DNA of 64,000 nt. Origin: Conexibacter woesei DSM 14684. GTDB lineage: Bacteria; Actinomycetota; Thermoleophilia; Solirubrobacterales; Solirubrobacteraceae. Positions 32,571 through 41,007 of this stretch are shown one piece after another. Where the stretch lies: NCBI RefSeq assembly GCF_000025265.1, contig NC_013739.1:1922001-1986000 (forward strand), written 5' to 3'. A program made the position numbers and the translations under genes. How positions within the stretch are numbered: position 1 is the stretch's first letter; each line of letters opens with the position of its first letter. The notes beneath the pieces are model-generated. The model saw only the letters and a program-made list of their open reading frames with translations, had not been told where the DNA came from and ran no database searches.

Positions 32571-34591
32571 GCGCCGCCGCCCGCCGCGCCGCTTCCACCG
32601 GCGCGCTCCCGCCGCAGCTCCACGGCCCCGCTCGCGGTCACCGTCCCCGCCCAGCCGGCTGGCACCAGCAGCGTCGACTCCGGCAGCTCGCAGACCGCCG
32701 GCCCGGTGACGGCGAGCTCTGGTTCGAGCGCGCCGCGCCACACCGTCAGCTCCTGCTCGCGGCCGTCGAGACGCGCGCGGCGGCGGGCGGGAACGGGCGG
32801 CGCGCCGACGGCCGGTGCCGGCAGCTCCGCCGCCGCCTCGCTCGGCACGATCGCGCGCACGCGGATCGTCACCAGCTCGACCTCCTGCTCGGCGTCGCGG
32901 TAGCCGTAGCGCTCCTCGTGCGCGCGCTCGAACGCCTCGCGCAGCAGCGCGACCGCCGGCGCGGGCGGACCGTCGACCGCCAGCTCGAACGCCTGCCCGC
33001 GGTAGCGCAGCGCGTACGTCGCGGCGACTTCCGCCGCCGGCGCGCCGAGCGCGCCGCGCGCCGCGGCCGCCAGCTCCGCGACGTCGCGCGCGACCGCCTC
33101 CGCGCTCAGCTCGGCGCCTGAGCGCAGCACGCTGCGCTGCGCGTCGCGCCGGCGCGGCGCGACGACGAGCCCGAGCGCGGCGAGCACGCCGGAGGCGCGC
33201 GGCGCGATCACGTGGTCGATCCCCAGCTCCTCGGCGATCGCGACGGCGTGCAGCGGGCCGGCGCCGCCGAACGCGACGAGCGCGTGGTCGCGCGGGTCGA
33301 TCCCGCGCTCGACCGTCACGACGCGCAGCGCTCGCGTCATCTCGGCGTTCGCGACGCGCACGATCCCCTCCGCGCAGGCGAGCGGGTCGATCCCCAGCTC
33401 GTGCGCGAGTCCGCCGACCGCGCGCTCGGCGGCGGCGAGGTCGAGCGCGACGTCGCCGGCCAGCGGCGCGTCGGGCGGCAGGTAGCCGAGCAGCAGGTTC
33501 GCGTCGGTGACGGTCGGCTCGCTGCCGCCGCGGCCGTAGCACGCCGGTCCCGGCACGGCGCCCGCGGAGCGCGGGCCGACGCGCAGCGCGCCGCCCGCGT
33601 CGCGCCAGGCGATCGAGCCGCCGCCTGCGCCGACGGTGTGGACGTCGAGCGTCGGCAGCGCGATCGGGCGGCCGGCGATCTCGCCCGCGCCGCTCTCGGC
33701 GACCGCGCCGTCGTGGACGACGCAGACATCGCACGAGGTGCCGCCCATGTCGAAGCAGAGCGCGCGCTCGACACCCGCCGCGTCGGCCGCGAACGCCGCC
33801 CCCTCGGCGCCGCCGGCCGGACCGGAGAGGACGGTCCAGGCGGCGTGCGACGCGGCCGCGTCGAGGTCGATCAGGCCGCCGTTGGACTGCATGATCGATG
33901 GCTCCGGCAGCCCGGCCGCGCGAGCGCGCTCGGCGAGCCGGCGCAGGTAGCGGCCGACGAGCGGCGAGAGCGCGGCGTCGATCTCCGTCGTCGCCGCGCG
34001 CTCGTATTCGCGGAAGGTGCCGACGACCTCGTGCGAGAGCGAGACGTGGGCGCTGGGCAGCGCGGCGGCGAGCGCGTCGCCGAGCGTGCGCTCGTGCTCG
34101 GGATGGCGATAGGCGTGCAGCAGGACGACGGCGACGGCCTCAGGCTCGGAGGCGGCGACCGTGTCCGCCAGCCGGCGCGCGTCCGTCACGGTGAGCGGGC
34201 GCAGCGGACCGTCGGGCGTCATCCGCTCGGATGCGCCGAACCGGCGCTCGTCGGGCACGAGCGGCGCGGGGTGCGCGGCGCAGAGGCGGTAGAGGTCGGC
34301 GCGCGCCTGGCGGCCGAGCGCGACGAGGTCGCTGAAGCCCTCGGTCGCGACGAGCGCGGTTCGCGCCGCTCTCCCTTCCAGCAGCGCGTTCGTCGCGACG
34401 GTCATGCCGTGCGCGAAGGCGGTGACGTCGGCGGGCGCGCGGCTGGCACGGTCGAGGACGGCCGCGACGGCGGCCATCACGCCGAGCGACTGGTCCTCGG
34501 GCGTGGTCGGCGACTTCGCCGTCACGAGCACGCCGTCCCCGAACAGGACGGCGTCCGTGAAGGTCCCTCCGACGTCGACTCCCAGCAGCAT
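32567..34591 (-). CDS. hyuA: hydantoinase A/oxoprolinase-family protein
   Basis: 674 residues from ATG 34591. ASKHA ATPase features: LLGVDVGGTFTDAVLF, then HGMTVATNALLEGRAARTALV, SLSHEVVGTFREYERAAT, TVLSGPAGGAEGAA and CFDMGGTSCDVCVV. The C-terminal ~150 residues match the extra beta domain of HyuA, with FERAHEERYGYRDAEQEVELV. It provides ATP-dependent substrate phosphorylation in partnership with HyuB, to which it is coupled by a GTGA overlap. Confidence 0.92.
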   Translation of the reverse strand: MLLGVDVGGTFTDAVLFGDGVLVTAKSPTTPEDQSLGVMAAVAAVLDRASRAPADVTAFAHGMTVATNALLEGRAARTALVATEGFSDLVALGRQARADLYRLCAAHPAPLVPDERRFGASERMTPDGPLRPLTVTDARRLADTVAASEPEAVAVVLLHAYRHPEHERTLGDALAAALPSAHVSLSHEVVGTFREYERAATTEIDAALSPLVGRYLRRLAERARAAGLPEPSIMQSNGGLIDLDAAASHAAWTVLSGPAGGAEGAAFAADAAGVERALCFDMGGTSCDVCVVHDGAVAESGAGEIAGRPIALPTLDVHTVGAGGGSIAWRDAGGALRVGPRSAGAVPGPACYGRGGSEPTVTDANLLLGYLPPDAPLAGDVALDLAAAERAVGGLAHELGIDPLACAEGIVRVANAEMTRALRVVTVERGIDPRDHALVAFGGAGPLHAVAIAEELGIDHVIAPRASGVLAALGLVVAPRRRDAQRSVLRSGAELSAEAVARDVAELAAAARGALGAPAAEVAATYALRYRGQAFELAVDGPPAPAVALLREAFERAHEERYGYRDAEQEVELVTIRVRAIVPSEAAAELPAPAVGAPPVPARRRARLDGREQELTVWRGALEPELAVTGPAVCELPESTLLVPAGWAGTVTASGAVELRRERAGGSGAAGGGA

Positions 34592-34626
34592 GCGCCGGAC
34601 GCTATCCCGCCCGGCGGCTGCGTGTC

Positions 34627-34651
34627 GGGCCGGCCGCGCCGCGGCCGGCCC
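34627..34651. terminator. GC-rich perfect hairpin between hyuA and the 34677 gene
   Basis: GGGCCGGCCGCG and CGCGGCCGGCCC are perfectly complementary around a single base, so a hairpin with about ten pairs forms after loop opening. It lies 25 nt past the stop of the 34677 gene and ends that transcript before hyuA. A smaller CTAGGA/TCCTAG pair (34664-34680) overlaps the stop codon. Confidence 0.6.
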
Positions 34652-34676
34652 GGATGCGGCGCGCTAGGACGAACTC

Positions 34677-35126
34677 CTAGGCGGCCGCGGCCAGCGCGGC
34701 TTCGCGCTCGGCGATCTCTTCGGTCTCGGCGAGGTGCTGGTGCGACGGGCAGTAGCCGTTGTGCGGCAGCGGCATCCGCTGACAGGCTGTGCCCTTGCGG
34801 GTGGTGGCGCGGCATTGAAGCGGGTTGCCGGCGAGGTCGTAGCCCGTCATCGGCTGGCGTGAGAGGAACTCGTCCGCGCACGCGATGTAGCGCTCGATCA
34901 CGTGGTATATCCGCGCCTGCGCCGACATCGGGAAGTACGGCCGGATGTCGTGGAACAGCGACCGCGACGGTCGCGCGAAGTAGTGCCGGTCGGTAGCGAG
35001 GCGCTCGATCGCGCTCTCGCATGCCTTCAGCACACGTTCGTGGTTGTTGATGGTGCCCGCAGTGGTCGGGCCCTCGACGATCTCGCTCGCAAGCTCGCGG
35101 TAGATCGCCCGGCTGAAGCGATACAT
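34677..35126 (-). CDS. small protein with C-terminal Cys/His motif
   Basis: 149 residues from ATG 35126. The N-terminal ~95 residues are helical (FSRAIYRELASEIVEGPTTA, ERVLKACESAIERLATDR). Next comes QCRATTRKGTACQRMPLP and NGYCPSHQHLAE: a C-x9-C-x10-C-x2-H arrangement seen in small zinc-like modules of phage, plasmid and actinobacterial proteins. I recognise the motif but no function; nucleic-acid binding is a guess. Upstream is a 192-nt gene-free stretch with a long inverted repeat at 35223-35266. Confidence 0.65.
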   Translation of the reverse strand: MYRFSRAIYRELASEIVEGPTTAGTINNHERVLKACESAIERLATDRHYFARPSRSLFHDIRPYFPMSAQARIYHVIERYIACADEFLSRQPMTGYDLAGNPLQCRATTRKGTACQRMPLPHNGYCPSHQHLAETEEIAEREAALAAAA

Positions 35127-35222
35127 GACGGCTGTTCTCTCCTTCTCGATCCCCGTGCCGTGCTCCCAGATGGCGACCGCAGTATCTCGCCGGCTTGTGA
35201 AGCTCAGGCCACGGATCTATTA

Positions 35223-35266
35223 ACCGCACGTTAAGTCGAAACGTTTGCGTTCGCTTGACGTGCGGT
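35223..35266. terminator. long inverted repeat downstream of nadB, terminator or operator
   Basis: ACCGCACGT (35223-35231) is perfectly repeated inverted as ACGTGCGGT (35258-35266), with a further AAG/CTT pairing inside; the centre contains AAACGTTT. On the minus strand it follows nadB by about 50 nt and is trailed by TTAATAG, which fits a weak intrinsic terminator. It is also about 100 nt upstream of the 34677 gene and could regulate it. The 35127-35318 gap holds no gene. Confidence 0.5.
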
Positions 35267-35318
35267 CAGAAAGACGACACTGAACGTGATCGTTCGTCTG
35301 CTGCTGTGGAGGGAGATG

Positions 35319-36773
35319 TCAGCGCCAGAACACGAGCGCCGGCGCGGCGTCGTGGGCGACGACGGTGTGGTTGCCGTCGAGCGCGGGGTCCAACATCGGG
35401 AAATCGCGCCGCTGGTGGGCGCCGCGACTCTCCTCGCGCGCGAGCGCGCTGGCGGCCAGCAGCCGCACGAGCGGATGGTCGTCGTGCAGCAGCCCGCTCA
35501 GGCCCTCGGCGTCCCGCTCGATGCCCGCGTCGCGCCACAGCGCCTCGCGGCTGGCGGCCGTCAGTCTCGGCGGCGGGCTGCCCGGGGGCGGCTCCGGCAC
35601 GGCCGTCAACGCCGGCTCGTCCAGCGCGGCGAGCGCCGCGCGGCGGCCGAAGACGAAGCACTCGCTGAGCGAGTTGGAGGCGAGCCGGTTCGCGCCGTGC
35701 AGCCCGGTGCACGCGCACTCGCCGACGGCGTAGAGCGCCGGCAGCGTCGCGCGCCCGTCGAGGTCGGTCGCGATCCCGCCCATCATGTAGTGCGCTGCCG
35801 GCGCGACCGGGATCAGATCTCTCGCCGGGTCGAGGCCCGCTCTGCGCAGGACCGACACGACGTTGGGGAACAGCGCCGGGTCGACCGCGCGCATGTCGAG
35901 CCCGACCGACGGCGCGCCCGTCTCCAGCATCTTGCGCGCGACCGCGCGCGCGACCTCGTCGCGCGGCGACAGTTCGTCGACGAAGCGCTCGCCGTCGGCG
36001 TCGAGCAGCAGCGCGCCCTCGCCGCGCACGGCCTCGGTCACGAGGAAGCTGTCAGCGCCGTCGACGCCCGCGACCGCGGTCGGGTGGAACTGGACCATCT
36101 CCAGGTCGGCAAGCGCAGCGCCCGCGCGCTCCGCCAGCAGCATCCCGCTGCCGGTCGAGCCGACCGGATTCGTCGAGCGCGCCCACATCGCGGCGGCGCC
36201 ACCGGTCGCGAGCACGACCGCGCGTGCGAGCACCAGGCGGCCGTCGTGCAGGCGCACGCCCGCGGCGCGTCCGTCGTGCGTCAGCACGGCCGTCGCGCGG
36301 CAGCCCTCCATCACGTCGATCCGCGCGTGCTCGGCGGCGAGCGCCGACAGCTGCCGCGAGACGCGGCGGCCGGTCGCGGAGCCGCCGGCGTGCACGATCC
36401 GGCGGACCGAGTGGCCGCCTTCGAGCCCGAGCGACATGCGCCCGTGGCGGTCGACGTCGAAGTGGACCCCAAGCCGTTCGAGGTCGCGCACGATCGCCGG
36501 CGCCTCCTCGGTCAGCACCTCGGCCGCGCTGCGGCGCACGGTGCCGCGGCCGGTCACGATCGTGTCCTCCAGATGACGCCCAGGGCTGTCGTCGATCGCC
36601 AGCGCGGCGGCGAGCCCGCCCTGCGCCCAGTAGCTGGACGATTCCGCCAGCGGCGTCGCCGAGATCAACGCGACGCGCGCCCCGGCGGCGGCCGCGGTGA
36701 GGGCTGTGTAGAGCCCGGCTCCTCCTGCACCTACGACGGCGAGGTCGGCCTCGATCGTGACGGGTCGTTCCAT
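35319..36773 (-). CDS. nadB: L-aspartate oxidase
   Basis: 484 residues from ATG 36773, giving MERPVTIEADLAVVGAGGAG. First step of de novo NAD synthesis: aspartate to iminoaspartate, FAD-dependent. The FAD loop is GAGGAGLYTA; succinate-dehydrogenase-like signatures are SSYWAQGGLAAAL, LEGGHSVRRIVHAGG, MVQFHPTAV, EAVRGEGALLLD, AAHYMMGGI and GLHGANRLASNSL with the family's catalytic Arg region. No nadA or nadC gene is in the window. Divergent from the deacetylase gene, with 25 nt between the starts. Confidence 0.95.
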   Translation of the reverse strand: MERPVTIEADLAVVGAGGAGLYTALTAAAAGARVALISATPLAESSSYWAQGGLAAALAIDDSPGRHLEDTIVTGRGTVRRSAAEVLTEEAPAIVRDLERLGVHFDVDRHGRMSLGLEGGHSVRRIVHAGGSATGRRVSRQLSALAAEHARIDVMEGCRATAVLTHDGRAAGVRLHDGRLVLARAVVLATGGAAAMWARSTNPVGSTGSGMLLAERAGAALADLEMVQFHPTAVAGVDGADSFLVTEAVRGEGALLLDADGERFVDELSPRDEVARAVARKMLETGAPSVGLDMRAVDPALFPNVVSVLRRAGLDPARDLIPVAPAAHYMMGGIATDLDGRATLPALYAVGECACTGLHGANRLASNSLSECFVFGRRAALAALDEPALTAVPEPPPGSPPPRLTAASREALWRDAGIERDAEGLSGLLHDDHPLVRLLAASALAREESRGAHQRRDFPMLDPALDGNHTVVAHDAAPALVFWR

Positions 36774-36784
36774 GCGAGGAGGCC

Positions 36785-36795
36785 AGTACCGTACT
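36785..36795. promoter_or_regulatory. shared divergent promoter palindrome
   Basis: AGTACCGTACT is an 11-bp palindrome in the 25-nt gap between nadB and the deacetylase gene. On the plus strand it supplies TACCGT 6 nt before ATG 36799; on the minus strand it supplies TACGGT 14 nt before ATG 36773. One element may serve both genes. Confidence 0.4.
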
Positions 36796-36798
36796 CGC

Positions 36799-37824
36799 AT
36801 GGAGCCCGCGGTCTACCTCTCGCACCCCTCGTCGCTCGCGCACGACACTGGCGCGCACCCCGAGCGGGCGGCGCGGATCATCGCGATCGAGCAGGAGCTG
36901 GAGCGCCGCGGTTGGCTCGGGCTGGAGCGCCTGGAGGCCCCGATCGTGCAGGAGTCCACGCTCGCCGCGGTCCACCCGGTCCGCTACATCCGCGCGATCG
37001 ACGAGCTGTGCGCCGCCGGCGGTGGCGCGATCGATGCCGACACCGTCGTCGTCGAAGGTTCCTACGAGGCGGCGCTGCGCGCGGCCGGCGGCGCGGTCCG
37101 GCTCGTCGACCTGCTGCTGGGCGGCGGCGCGCGGACGGGTTTCAGCGCGCTGCGGCCGCCCGGCCACCACGCCGAGGCGGCGCGCGCGATGGGCTTCTGC
37201 CTGTTCGGCAACGTCGCCGTCGCCGCGCGGCACGCGCTCGACGCGCACGGCGCCGAGCGGGTGCTCGTGCTCGACTGGGACGTCCACCACGGCAACGGCA
37301 CCAACGACATCTTCCACGCGACCGACGAGGTCCTGTTCGTCTCGCTGCACGAGTCGCCGCTCTACCCCGGAACGGGTCCCGTCGGCGACGTCGGCAGCGG
37401 CAGAGGAACCGGCTACACGGTCAACGTGCCGGTCGCCGCCGGCACCGGCGACGCGACGTACGCGTCACTGCTGGAGCACGTCGTCGTGCCGCTCGCGCGT
37501 GCATACGAGCCGCGCCTGATCCTGCTGTCGGCCGGCTTCGACGCCCACCGCGACGACCCGCTCGCCGGCGTGCGGCTGAGCGAGGGCGGCTTCGCCGCGA
37601 TGACGGGCACGATCCGCCGGCTCGCGGCGGAGCTGGAGGTGCCGGTCGGCGGCGTGCTGGAGGGCGGCTACGACCTCGGTGCGCTGGCCGCCTCGACCGC
37701 CGCGACGCTCGACGTGCTGAGCGCTCCGGAGCCGCCGCCAGCGGTCGAAGACGTGCCGGTCGCGCCGGAGTCGCGCGCGGCGCTCGAACGGCTGGCCGCG
37801 CGCTGGCCGGCGTTGACCGTCTGA
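36799..37824 (+). CDS. histone-deacetylase-superfamily amidohydrolase (AcuC/HdaH-like)
   Basis: 341 residues from ATG 36799. Zn-dependent deacetylase signatures: RPPGHHAEAARAMGFCLFGN (His123, His124), VLDWDVHHGNGTNDIF (zinc ligands Asp161 and His163) and LLSAGFDAHRDDPL (Asp248). These enzymes remove acetyl groups from proteins such as acetyl-CoA synthetase, or from polyamines. No acs or acetyltransferase gene is adjacent. It ends at a tandem-repeat tract. Confidence 0.93.
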   Translation: MEPAVYLSHPSSLAHDTGAHPERAARIIAIEQELERRGWLGLERLEAPIVQESTLAAVHPVRYIRAIDELCAAGGGAIDADTVVVEGSYEAALRAAGGAVRLVDLLLGGGARTGFSALRPPGHHAEAARAMGFCLFGNVAVAARHALDAHGAERVLVLDWDVHHGNGTNDIFHATDEVLFVSLHESPLYPGTGPVGDVGSGRGTGYTVNVPVAAGTGDATYASLLEHVVVPLARAYEPRLILLSAGFDAHRDDPLAGVRLSEGGFAAMTGTIRRLAAELEVPVGGVLEGGYDLGALAASTAATLDVLSAPEPPPAVEDVPVAPESRAALERLAARWPALTV

Positions 37825-37910
37825 CGCGGCGCTGACCGTCTGACGCGGCGCTCTGACCGTCTGAGGCGGCGCTGACCGTCTGAGGCGGCGCTGGCCGCCT
37901 GAGCCGGCGC
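37814..37910. repeat. five tandem ~19-bp repeats
   Basis: Units start at 37814, 37833, 37854, 37873 and 37892. The consensus is TGACCGTCTGAsGCGGCGC; the second unit carries two extra bases and the last has three differences. The first unit includes the end and stop codon of the deacetylase gene, and the array stops at the stop codon of the convergent gene. Contiguous copies with no spacers exclude CRISPR. Probably replication slippage, perhaps acting as a transcription end. Confidence 0.85.
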
Positions 37911-38485
37911 TATCTGAGCGGGACCGTGATCCCGCCGGGCAGCGTCAGCGTTCTGCCGTCGGAGCTGGCGCCGGATCTGCCCGTGTCGGGCGCCGGCGTC
38001 GTGACCGGCGGCGCGGCGGAGTCCGGCGGCGTGGCTGCCCCAGGCGTGGCCGCCCCCGGCGTGCCGGCCGGCGGCGTTGCGGCGCCGGGCGTGGTCGCCG
38101 CTCCAGGCGTCGCCGCTCCCGGCGTGGCCGCCCCCGGCGTGGCCGCCCCCGGCGTGCCGGCCGGCGGGGTCGCGGCGCCGGGCGTGGCCGCTGGGTCGGC
38201 CGGCGGCGTCGCCGCGGGCGCCGGCACGGTCACGGTCGCCGGTCTCGGCGGCGGCTGCTCCTCGTCGAGCAGCACGACGAGCGTGTAGGCGATCGCTGCT
38301 GCGGCGAGCACGAGCGCGACGAGCGTCGCCGCGATCGGCAGCTTCCAGTTCGGCGGCGGGTCGACGCGCGTGCGCGCCGCCATCCCGCACTCCATGCACC
38401 ACGCCTGGTCGTCGCGCAGCGCGTTGCCGCAGCGCGGGCAGAGGAATGCGCCGGGCGTCGTGGGCGACGGCCGCGTCGCGTTCAC
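37910..38485 (-). CDS. zinc-ribbon membrane protein with Pro/Ala/Thr repeat tail
   Basis: 191 residues; GTG 38485 overlaps the stop of the preceding gene. An N-terminal zinc ribbon, LCPRCGNALRDDQAWCMECG, precedes one membrane span (LPIAATLVALVLAAAAIAYT), then a long tail made of repeats of PGAAT/PPAGT units and a final short domain, DGRTLTLPGGITVPLR. The DNA of the tail is itself repetitive. A zinc ribbon inside and a Pro-rich tail outside would span the membrane. Function unknown; paired with a second zinc-ribbon protein. Confidence 0.7.
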   Translation of the reverse strand: MNATRPSPTTPGAFLCPRCGNALRDDQAWCMECGMAARTRVDPPPNWKLPIAATLVALVLAAAAIAYTLVVLLDEEQPPPRPATVTVPAPAATPPADPAATPGAATPPAGTPGAATPGAATPGAATPGAATTPGAATPPAGTPGAATPGAATPPDSAAPPVTTPAPDTGRSGASSDGRTLTLPGGITVPLR

Positions 38486-39555
38486 TGCGGCGGAGTGGGC
38501 TCGTGCGGCGCGCCCGCGGGCGGAGCCGGCGGGGCGGCCGGAGCCGCGGGCGCCTGAGCTGCGGGCGGCGCTGGGGCCGCGGGCGCTGCCGGGGCAGGCT
38601 GAGGCGGCGGGGCGGCGACCTGCGCGGGACCCTGCGCGAGCCCGCCGAGCGCGGCGCCGCAGTGCGCGCAGAAGCGGTCGTTGCTGCCGTAGAGCGAGAA
38701 GCAGCGCGGGCAGGTGCCGCCGATCCCGGGCGCGCGCACGTCGCGGATGTCGCGGCGCTCCGCGAGCGTCTCCTCCAGCGACCTCAGCTCGTCGTCGCAC
38801 GCGCGGATCTGGTCGATCTTCTGGGCGACGAGGTCGTCGCGCTTGCGCTCGAAGCGGCGCAGGTCGAACGCGAGGCCGCCGAGGTCGCGCACCTGCAGCT
38901 CGCGCACTCTGCGCAGGTAGCGCAGGCGCCGGCGCATCCGCCCGCGCTCGCGGAAGCCGGGCTTGCGCTCCGGTGTGGGGGCTGCTGCTGCCTCGCCGGT
39001 TGTGGCGTCGCCGTTCGCGGCCTCACTCGCAGCACCTTCGGACGCGGCTCCACCTGTGGCGTCGGCCGGTCCGGCTCCGCCCGCGGCGTCGCCCGGCACG
39101 ACTCCGCCCGTGGCGTCGCCTGGCGCGACGGGCGCCGGCTCGCCCGCGGCAGGCGTCACGCCCGCGGCCTCCGCGTCGCCGACGCTCTGCGGCGCGGCGC
39201 CCGCGGCGGCGGCGCTCAGCGCGCTCCCGCCCGCCGGCCCCGGCGTCATCCAGCTCGGCGTCGCGTCGGCTTGTGCCGGCTGCTCGGACACGGGCGGCTG
39301 CGCGACCGTCGGCTGCTCCTCGACCGGCGCGAACAGCTCGGTCGACTGCGCGGCCACCTCCGGCGGCACCGGCGACGGGCCGTCCGCGGGGCTCTCGGGC
39401 GCCGGCGCCCCGATGTACCGGGTCGGCGCCTCGGCGGCGGGATCTGCGCCCTGCGCGGGGGCGTCCGCGCCGACGTGGTCGGCCGCGTTGGGCGCGCTCG
39501 TCTCGTCGGATTCACCGGCGCGACGGCGTGCGATGCGTTGGAACAGGCCGCTCAT
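38482..39555 (-). CDS. coiled-coil/zinc-ribbon protein with long disordered regions
   Basis: 357 residues from ATG 39555, 3 nt after the glycosyltransferase stop. The first ~190 residues are disordered and rich in Ala, Gly, Pro and Glu. A basic block, RERGRMRRRLRYLRRVRELQ, leads into a coiled coil (~215-270: RRFERKRDDLVAQKIDQI, CDDELRSLEETLAERRD), then a zinc ribbon (TCPRCFSLYGSNDRFCAHCG) and a Pro/Ala tail. No membrane segment. Probably a scaffold or adaptor; its partner may be the coupled zinc-ribbon membrane protein downstream. Confidence 0.65.
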   Translation of the reverse strand: MSGLFQRIARRRAGESDETSAPNAADHVGADAPAQGADPAAEAPTRYIGAPAPESPADGPSPVPPEVAAQSTELFAPVEEQPTVAQPPVSEQPAQADATPSWMTPGPAGGSALSAAAAGAAPQSVGDAEAAGVTPAAGEPAPVAPGDATGGVVPGDAAGGAGPADATGGAASEGAASEAANGDATTGEAAAAPTPERKPGFRERGRMRRRLRYLRRVRELQVRDLGGLAFDLRRFERKRDDLVAQKIDQIRACDDELRSLEETLAERRDIRDVRAPGIGGTCPRCFSLYGSNDRFCAHCGAALGGLAQGPAQVAAPPPQPAPAAPAAPAPPAAQAPAAPAAPPAPPAGAPHEPTPPQ

Positions 39556-39558
39556 CGA

Positions 39559-40560
39559 TCAGTGGGTGCCGCGTCGTGCAACGGGTGCGGCACCAAGGCG
39601 GCGAGTATACCCACGGCCTCCCTCGGCTCTCGCCGCCTCGGTCGCGAGGGCCTGCCAGGAGACGGCCACGCGGCGGGCCATCCGGTCGGCCGAGAAGAGG
39701 CCCGCCCGGGCCCGTCCCGCGATCCGCGGGTCGTCCTCGGCGAGGTGGGGCGCGAGCGCCGCGCGCCAGCCGGCGGCGTCGAACGGCGCGCAGTGCGCGC
39801 CCGCGATCCCCTCGAGCGCGAGCGGAGCGATGCCGACCGGCGTCGCCAGCACCGGCACGTCGCACGCGAGCGCCTCCAGGACGGCGAGCCCGAAGCCCTC
39901 GCGCTCTGACGGGATCAGCACCGCGTTCGCCGCGTTGACCCACAGCGGGACGTCGTCGGGCGGGACGTTCTCGAGCGTCAGGAGGGTCGCGTCGCCCGCG
40001 ATCTCACGGGCGCGGTCGACCCGCTTCTCCGACCGCGCGGCGGCAGCGGGGAACAGCAGGAAGCGGCCGCGGGGGTCGAGGCCGAGGCGAGCGCGCGCCT
40101 CGGCGCGGGGGAGCGGGCGGAAGCGCGTCAGGTCGACGCCGCACGGCAGCACCGCGACGCGCCGGCTCGTCCCCGCGCCCGGCAGCAGGCTCGCGAGCGA
40201 CGCCGAGACCGTCGCGGCGAGCGACATCAGCGGTACGACGGCGCGACTCAGTCGGCCGGAGCGCGGGTGGGCGAGGTCGGTGCCGTGGAACGTGACGACG
40301 TGCGGCGCGCCGCGCACGGCGAGGGCGGGCCACGCGGTCAGCCCGAAGTGCGCGTGCACGACGTCGAAGCGCTCGTCGCGGAAACGGCGGCGGAGCTCGC
40401 GCGCGGCGCGCGGGTAGGAGCGCAGGCCGGGCGGGAACGCGAACAGCTCGACCTCGACACCCTCGATCCTGCGCAGCGCCTCGACCTGGTCGTGGACGAA
40501 GCGCCCGAGTGCCGGTCGTGCCGGCGATGGATACATGTTCGTCACGACAAGCGCGCGCAT
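39559..40560 (-). CDS. GT4-family glycosyltransferase
   Basis: 333 residues from ATG 40560. GT-B fold: MRALVVTNMYPSPARPALGR at the start, FDVVHAHFGLTAWPAL, VVTFHGTDL and VAVLPCGVDLTRFRPL. The nucleotide-sugar site is NAVLIPSEREGFGLAVLEAL with the EGFGLxxLE motif, then VPVLATPVG. Transfers a sugar to a lipid or glycan; acceptor unknown. First gene of a three-gene operon with two zinc-ribbon proteins, an unusual pairing. Confidence 0.9.
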   Translation of the reverse strand: MRALVVTNMYPSPARPALGRFVHDQVEALRRIEGVEVELFAFPPGLRSYPRAARELRRRFRDERFDVVHAHFGLTAWPALAVRGAPHVVTFHGTDLAHPRSGRLSRAVVPLMSLAATVSASLASLLPGAGTSRRVAVLPCGVDLTRFRPLPRAEARARLGLDPRGRFLLFPAAAARSEKRVDRAREIAGDATLLTLENVPPDDVPLWVNAANAVLIPSEREGFGLAVLEALACDVPVLATPVGIAPLALEGIAGAHCAPFDAAGWRAALAPHLAEDDPRIAGRARAGLFSADRMARRVAVSWQALATEAARAEGGRGYTRRLGAAPVARRGTH

Positions 40561-40669
40561 TGGCTGAGGCAGCGTAGCTCCGTGCGACTTTCGGCGCGGC
40601 TGCGTCTCGAACCGTGACGCCGCGCGCCGCAGACTCGCTCGCCATGTCCAGCGAACGAGGGAGGACGCG

Positions 40670-40915
40670 ATGGTCTACCGGTTGATGGGACTCGTGCACG
40701 CGCGGGTCACGGAGCTCTGGCACGGCGAGCGGCTGACGGCGGTGCGGCGGGGAGAACGCGGGCAGGGGACGGTCGAGTACGTGGCGCTGATCCTGCTCGT
40801 CGCGGCGCTGCTCGCCGGCGTCGTGACGGCGACGAAGGGAACGAGATTCGGGACGGGCGGGATCGCGAACGCGATCGTGCGGCAGATCAGAGAGGCGCTG
40901 GAGGGGCTGAGATGA
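40670..40915 (+). CDS. Flp-type pilin-like small protein
   Basis: 81 residues from ATG 40670, with GAGGGAGG upstream. RGERGQGTVEYVALILLVAALLAGVV has the class III prepilin form: a basic leader, cleavage after Gly, Glu at +5 of the mature part and a hydrophobic N-terminal helix. The tail FGTGGIANAIVRQIREALEG is short, as in Flp/Tad pilins. No tad assembly genes or prepilin peptidase lie in the window, so it is an orphan pilin gene or a pilin-like membrane peptide. Confidence 0.7.
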   Translation: MVYRLMGLVHARVTELWHGERLTAVRRGERGQGTVEYVALILLVAALLAGVVTATKGTRFGTGGIANAIVRQIREALEGLR

Positions 40916-41007
40916 CGGCGCCGCCCGCCTTCGGGCTGGTGGGCGAGCTGGACGGGGCGGCCTTCGGGTCGCTCCGTTTCCGCGCCTCTCTCTGCCACCA
41001 TGACGCG

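Noticed and set aside
37814-37910. Tandem repeats as a CRISPR array
   Set aside because: Units are contiguous with no unique spacers, and no cas gene is present.
40912-41007. Upstream start of murI at 40912
   Set aside because: The extra 32 residues show no MurI similarity; MPATTERAASDRPIAVFDSG at 41008 fits the fold start.
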